Below are positions 1 to 8,382 of a stretch of 64,000 nucleotides of DNA, piece by piece. The stretch covers positions 1,364,001-1,428,000 of the forward strand of contig NZ_CP075523.1 of the NCBI RefSeq assembly GCF_018502385.1. The letters are read 5' to 3'. The position numbers and the translations under genes are program-made. The notes below the pieces were generated by a model. It was given only the letters and a program-made list of their open reading frames with translations, was not told the DNA's origin and made no database searches. The first letter of the stretch is position 1, and each line of letters begins with the position of its first letter. Origin of the DNA: Synechococcus sp. LA31. GTDB taxonomy: Bacteria; Cyanobacteriota; Cyanobacteriia; PCC-6307; Cyanobiaceae.

Positions 1-1301
1 CTCCAGCCGGCTTTGAAGCCGCCGCCGCCGACCTTGCCAAGCAGCTCAGCAGTGCATCCGCCGCCTGGCAGCGCTGCAACGGCAATTTGCTACCGCGCTT
101 CCAGCGATTGCAGCAGGCGGGGGTGCTGGATCTGCTCACCTGTGCCGCCACCCACGGCTACCTGCCGCTGCTGCGCGATTCGCCCGAGGCCGTGCGAGCC
201 CAATTGCTCACAGCCGTGCGCGAACACCAGCGGCTGCTGGGGGTGCGCCCACAGGGCATCTGGCTGCCGGAGTGTGCCTACTACGAGGGCCTGGATCGCC
301 TACTGGTGAGCTGCGGCCTGCGCTACGCCATCCTCGATGCCCATGGCCTGCTGCACGGCCAGCCCAGGCCTCGCTATGGGGTGTATGCCCCCATCTGCAC
401 ACCGGCGGGGATGGCCTTTTTCGGGCGCGACAGCGAATCCACGCTGCCGGTGTGGAGCGCCCGCGATGGCTACCCGGGGGATGCCAGCTACCGGGAATTC
501 CACCGCGATCTGGGCTGGGATCTCCCCGATGGTGAACTCGAACAACGCGGCATCGGCTGCCGCCGCCCTCTCGGCCTAAAGCTGCACCGGGTGAGCAGCC
601 GCGACTGCGGGCTCGATGCCAAGCAGGCCTACGAACCCGCAGCTGCCCACACCACCGCCCGCCGCGACGCGGCCCACTACCTGCAGGGCCGCGCCCACCA
701 CCTGCAACACCTGCAGAACGCCATGGAGCGCACGCCATTGCTGGTGGCGCCTTTTGATGCCGAGCTATTCGGCCACTGGTGGTTTGAAGGCCCGCGCTTC
801 CTGGCGGAGTTATTCCGCCAGGCACCGAGCAGCGGTGTGGGGCTGGCCACCCTGCGCGACACCCTCAGCCGCGGCGAGAGCCTGCAGCTCTGCCAACCCT
901 CCCCCTCCAGCTGGGGGCAAGGGGGCTATCACAACTACTGGCTCAACGACAGCAACGCCTGGATCATTCCCGAGTGGAACCGCGCCTCACGGGCGATGGT
1001 GGCGCGGGTGAGCCGGGGCGTGGGCAGCGAACAGGCGCGGGAGCTGCTCAACCAGGCCGGCAGGGAACTGCTGCTGGCCCAGAGCTCAGATTGGAGTTTC
1101 ATCCTTCGGGCGGGAACCACCACGGAACTGGCGCGAGAACGGATTGAACGCCATCTGGGGCGCTTCTGGCAGCTGCTTGGCGCCATCGACAGCGGCGAGC
1201 CGCTGCCCGAGGGTTGGCTCGAGGCGGTGCAGCACGAAGACGGACTCTTTCCAATGATCAACGCCGCAGACTGGGCTCAGATCCAAACCCCAACATCCTG
1301 A
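1..1301 (+). CDS. GH57 family 1,4-alpha-glucan branching enzyme (5' truncated)
   Basis: The reading frame is open from the left edge (first full codon at base 3), so the N-terminus lies outside the window. The product belongs to glycoside hydrolase family 57 (DUF1957 type), which forms alpha-1,6 branches in glycogen. Visible family motifs are HGYLPLL, the catalytic-Glu segment GIWLPECAYYEG, and the catalytic-Asp segment FDAELFGHWWFEG. The C-terminal helical part includes SSWGQGGYHNYW. The TTG at 87 is only an internal codon, because the frame continues upstream with plausible protein. The 3' end overlaps the next gene. The branching role is known for the family; I did not test it against related GH57 activities. 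Confidence 0.9.
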   Translation, partial: PAGFEAAAADLAKQLSSASAAWQRCNGNLLPRFQRLQQAGVLDLLTCAATHGYLPLLRDSPEAVRAQLLTAVREHQRLLGVRPQGIWLPECAYYEGLDRLLVSCGLRYAILDAHGLLHGQPRPRYGVYAPICTPAGMAFFGRDSESTLPVWSARDGYPGDASYREFHRDLGWDLPDGELEQRGIGCRRPLGLKLHRVSSRDCGLDAKQAYEPAAAHTTARRDAAHYLQGRAHHLQHLQNAMERTPLLVAPFDAELFGHWWFEGPRFLAELFRQAPSSGVGLATLRDTLSRGESLQLCQPSPSSWGQGGYHNYWLNDSNAWIIPEWNRASRAMVARVSRGVGSEQARELLNQAGRELLLAQSSDWSFILRAGTTTELARERIERHLGRFWQLLGAIDSGEPLPEGWLEAVQHEDGLFPMINAADWAQIQTPTS

Positions 1302-2341
1302 GCACCACTCCCCTGCTCCATCCACACCAGCAGCTGGAGCTGTTGGCAAGCGCCTTACCGGGCGATCAGCATTTTGAAGCCACGCTGCAACAGGGCGGGC
1401 TGCCTCGACCGCAGCGCGGAGCGCTGCGGGTGCTGCAACTCAATCTGGGCAAGCTCTGCAACATGCGCTGCAGCCACTGCCACGTAAATGCCGGCCCGCA
1501 TCAGGGCCATACCCAGATGGCAGATGCGGTGGTGGAACAGTGCATCGCCGCGATGGAGCGCCTGAAGCCGGCGGTGGTGGATCTCACCGGTGGTGCGCCG
1601 GAACTGCACCCGCGCTTTCGCGATCTGGTGCGGGCAGCGCGCCAGCAGAGTTGCCATGTGATCGATCGCTGCAACCTCACGGTGCTGCTGCTGCCGGCGC
1701 TGCGCGATCTGGCGGCATTCCTGGCGCAGGAGCAAGTGGAGATCGTGGCGAGCCTGCCCCAGCCAGAAGCGGAGAGCACCGATGCCCAACGCGGCGATGG
1801 CACCTGGGAGGCTTCGATCCAAGCGCTGCAGCAGCTGAATGCGCTGGGCTACGGCCAGGGTGATCCGAAGCGGCAGCTCACCTTGATGAGCAACCCCGAT
1901 GGCACCCACCTACAGCAGCTCACCCCCTGCGACACGGCCGCCTGGAAACGGCGCCTGCAAGAGCAGGCAGGGGTGAAGTTCGATGCCCTGATCGGCCTGA
2001 ACAACATGCCGATCGCCCGCTTCCTTGAACAACTACAGCGCGATGGCCACGTGAACTGCTACTTGAAGCTGTTGCATGGGGCCTTCAACCCCCAGGCCCT
2101 AACTGGCCTGATGTGCCGCGACACCCTCTCGGTGGCGGCCAATGGCCGGCTTTACGACTGCGACTTCAACCAGATGCTGGAGCTTCCACTCGGCGGATCG
2201 ACAACCACGATTGAAACAATCAGCCTTGAACAGCTAGACAACCGCGACATCCACTGGGGCAACCACTGCTTCGGCTGCACCGCCGGCCAGGGCAGCTCCT
2301 GCAGTGGCGCCACGTCAACAGAAACAAGATCAGCCGATTAA
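1214..2341 (+). CDS. arsS: Radical SAM protein, ArsS (arsenosugar biosynthesis) family
   Basis: The radical SAM cluster motif is CNMRCSHCHVNAGP (CxxxCxxC), preceded by LQLNLGKL as in the ArsS/rSAM-SeCys family. The C-terminal DUF3641-like region ends in a Cys-rich patch (NHCFGCTAGQGSSCSGA), also typical. ArsS enzymes are thought to attach a 5'-deoxyadenosyl group to dimethylarsinate during arsenosugar synthesis. No arsM or ars genes lie in the window. The start is uncertain. TTG at 1214 overlaps the upstream gene by 88 bp and adds an Arg-rich leader. A CTG at 1298 overlaps the upstream TGA as CTGA, and TTG at 1343 is also possible. All conserved sequence lies after 1343. Confidence 0.8.
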   Translation: MARGGAARRRTLSNDQRRRLGSDPNPNILSTTPLLHPHQQLELLASALPGDQHFEATLQQGGLPRPQRGALRVLQLNLGKLCNMRCSHCHVNAGPHQGHTQMADAVVEQCIAAMERLKPAVVDLTGGAPELHPRFRDLVRAARQQSCHVIDRCNLTVLLLPALRDLAAFLAQEQVEIVASLPQPEAESTDAQRGDGTWEASIQALQQLNALGYGQGDPKRQLTLMSNPDGTHLQQLTPCDTAAWKRRLQEQAGVKFDALIGLNNMPIARFLEQLQRDGHVNCYLKLLHGAFNPQALTGLMCRDTLSVAANGRLYDCDFNQMLELPLGGSTTTIETISLEQLDNRDIHWGNHCFGCTAGQGSSCSGATSTETRSAD

Positions 2342-2486
2342 CGCAACTGGCAACTGAATTAGACAAGCCTGAAATACCAAAAGACTTTAGAAGACAGGTG
2401 AATCTGAAGATTTTCAGTGGCGATCACGGAAAGAGGGAGCGAAGCCTGCAGGCTAGAACAGAATAATATGAATCGAGGGCAATCCC

Positions 2487-4694
2487 GTGGCATCAAGAAT
2501 AGATTCGAAATCGTTATTCAAAAGCTGGGGAGCATCGAAAAGCCTAGAGTCTGGCAATAGAAGCTATGTTCGCTACGACATTGGCTCAAGGGCAGGGAAA
2601 GAGGCCTTAGCGCTCTACGCCAAAGCCGTTGGCGACATGAAGGAAAGGCCAAATAGCGACCCCTACTCATGGAATCAGCAAGCCGGCATTCACGGGTCGC
2701 TTTTGTCGACGATGGATGACCTCCAGACAAAAGCACCAGCACTGGGCTTCTCCCAAAACGGTGACGGCACGCCTCTCACCGCTCAAGACGTCGCAGATGG
2801 GGACACAGTTCTCAACAATTGCACACATTATTCATCATTCTGGAGCGGCGTTCTGCTGAACGGGAATGGCGATGAGCCATCGTCGTCGATACCTCAGGAC
2901 GTAACGCCAAATTTTCTACCCTGGCATCGGCTCTACCTCCAGAACCATGAATCTGTCGTACGGGAAGTGCTGCGACAGATAGGTGAACCTGGCTGGGAAA
3001 ATTGGGCGCTCCCATACTGGGATTACACCAAAGATGCACATATGCCCAAACTATTTCGCGGGGAGGGAGCAACAGGATATTCCGCCCTCTACGAACCCAG
3101 CCGCAGTGTCACCTTGAATTCCGGTGGTTCACTCAAAAGTTTACTAGAACCAAGATCCGACATTATCCCAATGATGATGCAGGACGAGCTTAGTGCGCCG
3201 ATCTCAGCATTTGAATTCCAGAAACTCGGCAAAAAGAAGGCGCTAGTAAAGACACAGTTTCAGACGTTTAGCAGCCACATACAGCAAGTGCCGCACAACA
3301 ATATGCACGACATTGTTGGTGGTTTAGCCGATGGACTAACCAACAAGGAATTCATCTTGGACGCCACAAACGACTATGCCAACTCGATTTGGGATATTCA
3401 AGGTTTTGCCGACGAGATCCGACCAGCAGTGATGAGTCCCACGTCGACAACGGCCCCGGGATTAATGGGGCTAGTCCCGGCAGCGGCATCAGATCCAGTC
3501 TTTTGGGTGCACCACGCCTTTATCGATCGCATTTGGAGCACTTGGAATGCAAGCCCCTACGGAAGCTACATCACCGAATCCACCCTCTCCAAGCACCCCT
3601 GGAACTATCAATTTTTTGAGGCTGGAGAGGCAGGCAATCCACAACTGACGACGTATTCAGAATGGGGGGACCAGTCTGGGAAGGTCATTAAGAATATCTA
3701 CCGACCAAACTATACATATGATCGTCTAGATGCAGACAAAACGCGGGCGAGGGCTCAACCCTTGCAAGCATTATTGAATCAGCCACGCTACGCACCCGTC
3801 ATTGACGATGAAGAGCTTAACCAAACTGCCAGTGAGCTTGCGTTCCAGACCATCAGCCCTGGTTTACCACTAAGCATCAAGCAGATCGTAAACCTGCAAA
3901 AGGAAGGCATCACACTAAATGTTGATGTTTTCTACGAAGCAGGGATGAACGCCTCACGCAATGTTGCACTGCTTGTTGGTGATCAGAAGTTCCTCTCTCA
4001 AAATGCACTTGCCCTGAAGACTGCTTACACATCCTGGGATGGCACGTCATTCAATGAGGACGGCATCTTTGGCAGCGTGCTCAACAGTGGTGAAGGTACC
4101 TTTTCTCCCTGGACAATTGACAACTTTCAGGTTGGCGCCATTAACCTCTTGCCAATGGGCACGACAATGTCATCAAATGGGATGACGATGGACCAAGGAA
4201 TGAACCACGGATCGATGCCCGGGGCCATTTCTGTAGATATAACGGATGCGCTAGCTGTACAGTCACTCGGCAATCTTTTGTCAAAGAAGTCAGAAGTCGG
4301 TCTAATGATTGCCGTTACAGATCCGACAGGACAGGACGCGACAGACGTTCTGATCAGAAATATCACTTTTTCACTATCGCAGTCAGCGGTACCAGAGAAA
4401 GGCGAGCGGGACCTCATTACAGGCAATACATTTGATGGTGCTTCATACATCGCGCAACACCCTTCCGTCATAGAAAGCTCACGATTTGCCTCAAATCCTG
4501 AAAAGCACTATGAACGCCGAGGGAAGATGAAAGGGTGGGATCGACCAACACTGGCCGATCGAGCCGTTGATCTTGGCCAAGCCTATCTAGCAGCCAATCC
4601 TGATCTGCATCCAGGACTGGCTAAAAATCCATTTGCAGCTATTGATCATTATCTTTCAACGGGAATGCTTGAAGGCCGCCCGCTCGGGATCTAA
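2487..4694 (+). CDS. Tyrosinase-family type-3 copper protein with Met/His-rich loop
   Basis: The 735-residue protein carries a tyrosinase central domain. Likely CuA ligands are His69 (GIHGS), His114 (CTHYSSF) and His147 (FLPWHRLYLQNHE). Likely CuB ligands are His270 and His274 (HNNMH) and His342/343 (DPVFWVHHAFIDRIW). The family oxidises phenols to o-diphenols or o-quinones with O2. A beta-rich C-terminal half contains a Met/His-rich stretch from about residue 557 to 577 that resembles copper-handling loops. The tail NPDL..HYL..G.LEGRPLGI resembles a C-terminal module seen in cyanobacterial exported proteins. I see no Sec or Tat signal peptide. GTG is the start, with GAGGG seven bases upstream. 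Codon and base use are AT-richer than the flanks. Monophenolase versus catechol-oxidase activity cannot be decided from sequence. Confidence 0.9.
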   Translation: MASRIDSKSLFKSWGASKSLESGNRSYVRYDIGSRAGKEALALYAKAVGDMKERPNSDPYSWNQQAGIHGSLLSTMDDLQTKAPALGFSQNGDGTPLTAQDVADGDTVLNNCTHYSSFWSGVLLNGNGDEPSSSIPQDVTPNFLPWHRLYLQNHESVVREVLRQIGEPGWENWALPYWDYTKDAHMPKLFRGEGATGYSALYEPSRSVTLNSGGSLKSLLEPRSDIIPMMMQDELSAPISAFEFQKLGKKKALVKTQFQTFSSHIQQVPHNNMHDIVGGLADGLTNKEFILDATNDYANSIWDIQGFADEIRPAVMSPTSTTAPGLMGLVPAAASDPVFWVHHAFIDRIWSTWNASPYGSYITESTLSKHPWNYQFFEAGEAGNPQLTTYSEWGDQSGKVIKNIYRPNYTYDRLDADKTRARAQPLQALLNQPRYAPVIDDEELNQTASELAFQTISPGLPLSIKQIVNLQKEGITLNVDVFYEAGMNASRNVALLVGDQKFLSQNALALKTAYTSWDGTSFNEDGIFGSVLNSGEGTFSPWTIDNFQVGAINLLPMGTTMSSNGMTMDQGMNHGSMPGAISVDITDALAVQSLGNLLSKKSEVGLMIAVTDPTGQDATDVLIRNITFSLSQSAVPEKGERDLITGNTFDGASYIAQHPSVIESSRFASNPEKHYERRGKMKGWDRPTLADRAVDLGQAYLAANPDLHPGLAKNPFAAIDHYLSTGMLEGRPLGI

Positions 4695-4771
4695 GAGCGA
4701 GGCTTGCTCGAACACTTTATGACCTTGACGTGGCCCAGAATAAAAGCATCTTTCCATTGATTACACTAGGT

Positions 4772-4797
4772 TTGATTCATAAAGATTAGCCTATAAT
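4772..4797 (+). promoter_or_regulatory. Candidate sigma70-type promoter for the decarboxylase gene
   Basis: A perfect TATAAT lies at 4792-4797 with TTGATT at 4772-4777. The 14-base spacer is shorter than the usual 16-18. If used, transcription would begin near 4804 and give a leader of about 100 bases before the ATG at 4903. The rest of the 204-base gap between the tyrosinase and decarboxylase genes shows no clear terminator. Confidence 0.35.
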
Positions 4798-4902
4798 GGA
4801 GAGCAGTGACTTGAGGAAGCGAGACCATAAATAGATAAAGAATTCCTCCATGCCTTTTGCAGATGGATGGGTCTAGATTGGAAAGATGCAAGGTAACGGG
4901 TG

Positions 4903-7266
4903 ATGGAATCAAGCGAAAGAAAGCACGTCGATAGCTTTATCGGCTCACCCCTGGAGAACCAGAGCAGCAAAAGCTTAGAAGCATGGTTTCTGGGCTCGAA
5001 AGCAGAAAACCAGGATGAACTTGAAAGCCTCGTGCTGGAGGCACTACGAGACCACGCTTTCTGGCGTCGCAATTATCATCCCGGCGATCCAAGTCAGATA
5101 CCAGAAGAAACAAAGCGAACAGAGGAATTCCTTAAAACGATAGACCATACAAGAAATAGCCTTAGAGAATTACTCTCATGGCTGAAGAAATCAACACCTT
5201 TTTTTAGCCTACGATACCAAGGGCATATGAATTGGGAGACAACAATGCCCGCCATGGTCGGGTATATAGCGGCAATGCTCTACAACCCTAACAATGTTGC
5301 CTTTGAAGCTTCTACAGTTACAACGCTGCTTGAGGTCAAAGTTGGGGAAGACTTATGTCGGATGCTGGGATACAAAGCAGCAACAACAAAAACAAGCAGA
5401 GAGGCCAAGATTATTCCTTGGGGGCATATTACAGGTGGCGGCAGTGTGGCAAACCTTGAATCACTTTGGGCGGCAAGAAATCTTAAGTACTTTCCCTTTA
5501 CTTTGCAGCACCTGCTTAGGCATACAAAAGAGTTTGAAAAGGCAAAGGACTTCAGTGTAACTCTGGCCAATCAGACCGAGACAAATCTCCTGGAAGCCAG
5601 TCCCTGGGAGCTACTTAATCTCGATGCTGATACAATTCTCGGGCTAACATCGCGAATCTGCAACGAGCACGGGATCGAAGAAGAAGCACTGAAGACCTCA
5701 ATAAACAACACGGAGTTCACGCTTCAGAAGATGGGGCTCGCCAAGTTTCAGCATAAGTTTATTGGTGAAGGCACGGAAGAGTGCATCTTTCTGGTGCCAG
5801 GAACTAAACATTACTCCTGGGACAAGTCTGCCGCAATACTTGGCATCGGATCTTCCCAGATGAAAGATGTTGCATTAGATATTCATGGACGTATGAGCAT
5901 CGATAGTCTGCGTCGACAACTTTCTCGCTGCCTAGCAGAGAGAGTACCTGTCTATTCTGTCATCACCGTGATTGGGAGCACAGAGGAAAGTAATATTGAC
6001 CCGCTTGCTGATATCCTTGAACTGAGAGACGAATTTCGACAGCAAGGGCTAGGCTTCTGTGTTCATGCTGATGCTGCATGGGGTGGCTATCACGCATCGC
6101 TCTTGCATGACACGTCTGAAACGCAGCAATGGAGCGAGATGAGCGCAGGAGCTCGACTCGTAGAATTTGGAATTGGTCTTAGCTCGTATGCTCATCGGCA
6201 CTTGAGTGCACTCACAGATGCAGATACGATCACCGTCGATCCGCACAAGTCAGGTTATATTCCCTATCCAGCTGGTGCATTGTGCTATCGCAATAGCCAA
6301 ATGCGTGAGCTCCTCACGTTTGTGGCTCCGTATATCAACCACACAGAAGAAGAGCCCAATGTGAGCAGCTATGGCGTAGAGGGCTCTAAAGCAGGTGCCG
6401 CGGTGGCTTCCATTTATCTGAGCCATAAGGTCATACGACCTGACAAGTCTGGCTACGGCAGACTGATTGGAAGAGCAATGCTCGGATGCAAGAGGATCTA
6501 TGCACGGCTTCTGTGTATGGCTAGGCCAAATGACCGCTTTATCTGCGTACCACTTCCACAACTCAGCCCGGCGATTCCAGGTAAGAGTGCAAGCGATAAG
6601 CATGGCTTTGTTCGCGACCGCGTTGCCTTCAGAAGTCTCGATCAGATCGCAGCCGACAATGATGCAATCAGAACTCTTCAAGAAATGGGGCCAGATCAGA
6701 ATATTATTACCTATGCTTTTAATTTCAAGAATTCCAATGGAAGTCTGAATCAGAGCGTCTCAAAGATGAACGCGCTCAACGAACAGATTTACCAACAGCT
6801 AAGCATCAATCCAGGATCAGATATTTATGGGTACCGACTCATTTTAAGCACGACAAGGCTAGATCGTCAAAGCTATGGCGACGACTTTATCAATGACTTA
6901 AAAGACAGACTTGGAATAGATCAGTCAGAAGGGGACTGCATCACGGTTTTACGTTCGACGATCATGGATCCATGGATTGGCAACCCCAAGGGAGATGCAT
7001 TTGTCGACATATTTGAGGAAGAACTACGCAGCGCAATAGCCAGATCACTGCTTGAGAACTCCATGCTAGATACATTCCTTGGACTTGATAACGACGGCAA
7101 CAATAAAGTATCTATGCTGGAACTCATTGAAATACTAAAGCGCCTTGGCTACGACGAGGGGGAGGCCAGAGAGATTTGCAGCATCTGCGATACAGATTCG
7201 AATGGCCTTCTTTCGTATCATGAGTTTAAGACTCATTTCCTGCCATTCTTGTTCGGTAAGCACTAG
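4903..7266 (+). CDS. PLP-dependent tyrosine-decarboxylase-family enzyme fused to C-terminal EF-hand pair
   Basis: The 787-residue protein resembles bacterial tyrosine decarboxylases of the enterococcal TyrDC type (about 620 residues, group II PLP decarboxylases) over its first 700 residues. Recognisable segments are GHMNWETTMP, NPNNVAFEAS, HITGGGSVANLESLW, GTKHYSWDKSA, HADAAWGGYH (Asp390 for the PLP ring nitrogen), and DPHKSGYIPYPAGAL with the PLP-binding Lys449. Residues about 722-787 add two canonical EF-hand loops: DNDGNNKVSMLE from 729 and DTDSNGLLSYHE from 763. Calcium binding is therefore likely; its effect on activity is inference. No signal peptide is seen, so it is probably cytosolic. 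ATG 4903 is preferred to GTG 4900, with AAGG upstream. Tyr, DOPA or another aromatic amino acid are possible substrates. Base composition is low in GC like its neighbours. Confidence 0.88.
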   Translation: MESSERKHVDSFIGSPLENQSSKSLEAWFLGSKAENQDELESLVLEALRDHAFWRRNYHPGDPSQIPEETKRTEEFLKTIDHTRNSLRELLSWLKKSTPFFSLRYQGHMNWETTMPAMVGYIAAMLYNPNNVAFEASTVTTLLEVKVGEDLCRMLGYKAATTKTSREAKIIPWGHITGGGSVANLESLWAARNLKYFPFTLQHLLRHTKEFEKAKDFSVTLANQTETNLLEASPWELLNLDADTILGLTSRICNEHGIEEEALKTSINNTEFTLQKMGLAKFQHKFIGEGTEECIFLVPGTKHYSWDKSAAILGIGSSQMKDVALDIHGRMSIDSLRRQLSRCLAERVPVYSVITVIGSTEESNIDPLADILELRDEFRQQGLGFCVHADAAWGGYHASLLHDTSETQQWSEMSAGARLVEFGIGLSSYAHRHLSALTDADTITVDPHKSGYIPYPAGALCYRNSQMRELLTFVAPYINHTEEEPNVSSYGVEGSKAGAAVASIYLSHKVIRPDKSGYGRLIGRAMLGCKRIYARLLCMARPNDRFICVPLPQLSPAIPGKSASDKHGFVRDRVAFRSLDQIAADNDAIRTLQEMGPDQNIITYAFNFKNSNGSLNQSVSKMNALNEQIYQQLSINPGSDIYGYRLILSTTRLDRQSYGDDFINDLKDRLGIDQSEGDCITVLRSTIMDPWIGNPKGDAFVDIFEEELRSAIARSLLENSMLDTFLGLDNDGNNKVSMLELIEILKRLGYDEGEAREICSICDTDSNGLLSYHEFKTHFLPFLFGKH

Positions 7267-7287
7267 AGTTCTCTGCAGAGTTGCCGA

Positions 7288-8370
7288 TTAACACAGTGGG
7301 GCAAAGAAACTCTCTCGGCACAGAATCTCGGCTGAACCTTGAGTGTGCTGGCCTTGCTTAGGAGCCATCGTATTCCAAGGAACCAACCAATACGAATCCG
7401 GGATTTGCTGACGAAGTCGCTCCGTTGCAGGCGTCGACAACACGAGTAAACGTCGATCTTTTAGACGCACATGACGGCGCATCCAAGAGCTCAGCATGAC
7501 GTTTTGAAGGAGTTTTTGATGACTTCCATCAGCTATGGCGCGCTCAAAACCCTGACGGAGAGCATGCTTGAGTTTATCATTCTGCGAATTAACCACAAAG
7601 ACAAAGGCATTTGGATAAGCGATAATTAGATGATCATCAATATCAATCTGCGCAATATCAGATCTTGAAGCACGAGGACCACACTCCTCTTCGAGGCTGA
7701 GAATTCCACGCGGCAGATAGTCAACCCGTCCTTGTGACAACAAGTTCAAATACACATCAGACCCCACCTCATAGGTTGGCAAGCCATTTTGCGCTAACAC
7801 CTTGGCATCTCCCCAACCCAGACCCTGAACAGCCAGGTAAGGCTTGAGGTCATCAATGGATTGAACAGCTGCAAAACGATCAGCATGCATCACATTGACA
7901 CAAGGAATCCTTAATCCAAGCAGACCTCCATCTGCGGGAATATCAATGGCAGTTACCCCAGACGGAAGGGATAGAATTGCATCAATGAGAACAATTGACA
8001 ATCCAGACGGATTGCCACTTGAAGGCTTGATGGAATAGGCAATATTGCGAAGTGATTTAACATGGTCTGTTGTTGTCTCTGCATAGCCAAGCCTGTAGGG
8101 CTGATCACTCTTTGAAAGAATCAAGCGGAGAACCTGATACGGCAACGACTTTTCGTCATACAAATCATTCCGCATTAACACAACGGGAAGAACATCCGCA
8201 GGCAAAGCACGCTGCTCATCAACCGTCAGAACAAAATCATCGTTGATACTGGGACGATAATCCAGCTTGTTGCGCATAAAAACGATGCCCCCAACCAAAA
8301 CAGCCAACGAAAGCACAGGAGGGAGGTAGCGGTGCCAACGAGAAATCCAGTTCACAACAAGGCGATTCAT
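7288..8370 (-). CDS. Membrane-anchored periplasmic solute-binding protein (family 3-like)
   Basis: The 360-residue protein begins with a short cytoplasmic segment and one hydrophobic helix (about residues 15-33), then a type II periplasmic-binding fold. Family-like segments are IPCVNVMHADRF, VQGLGWGDAKVLAQNG and LLSQGRVDYLPRGI, seen in orphan amino-acid-type binding proteins (SBP_bac_3/PBPb). The N-terminal helix probably serves as an uncleaved anchor, which would leave the domain in the periplasm. No ABC permease or ATPase is next to it. The gene starts 12 bases after the ion-channel gene, in one operon, so it may bind the channel's ligand or present it; that is inference. It converges on the decarboxylase gene with a 21-base gap. 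Confidence 0.75.
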   Translation of the reverse strand: MNRLVVNWISRWHRYLPPVLSLAVLVGGIVFMRNKLDYRPSINDDFVLTVDEQRALPADVLPVVLMRNDLYDEKSLPYQVLRLILSKSDQPYRLGYAETTTDHVKSLRNIAYSIKPSSGNPSGLSIVLIDAILSLPSGVTAIDIPADGGLLGLRIPCVNVMHADRFAAVQSIDDLKPYLAVQGLGWGDAKVLAQNGLPTYEVGSDVYLNLLSQGRVDYLPRGILSLEEECGPRASRSDIAQIDIDDHLIIAYPNAFVFVVNSQNDKLKHALRQGFERAIADGSHQKLLQNVMLSSWMRRHVRLKDRRLLVLSTPATERLRQQIPDSYWLVPWNTMAPKQGQHTQGSAEILCRESFFAPLC

Positions 8371-8382
8371 AGGAATAACGAA

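Noticed and set aside
7270-7280. Palindrome CTCTGCAGAG between the convergent decarboxylase and binding-protein genes
   Set aside because: Without a loop or T-run it does not support a bidirectional terminator call.
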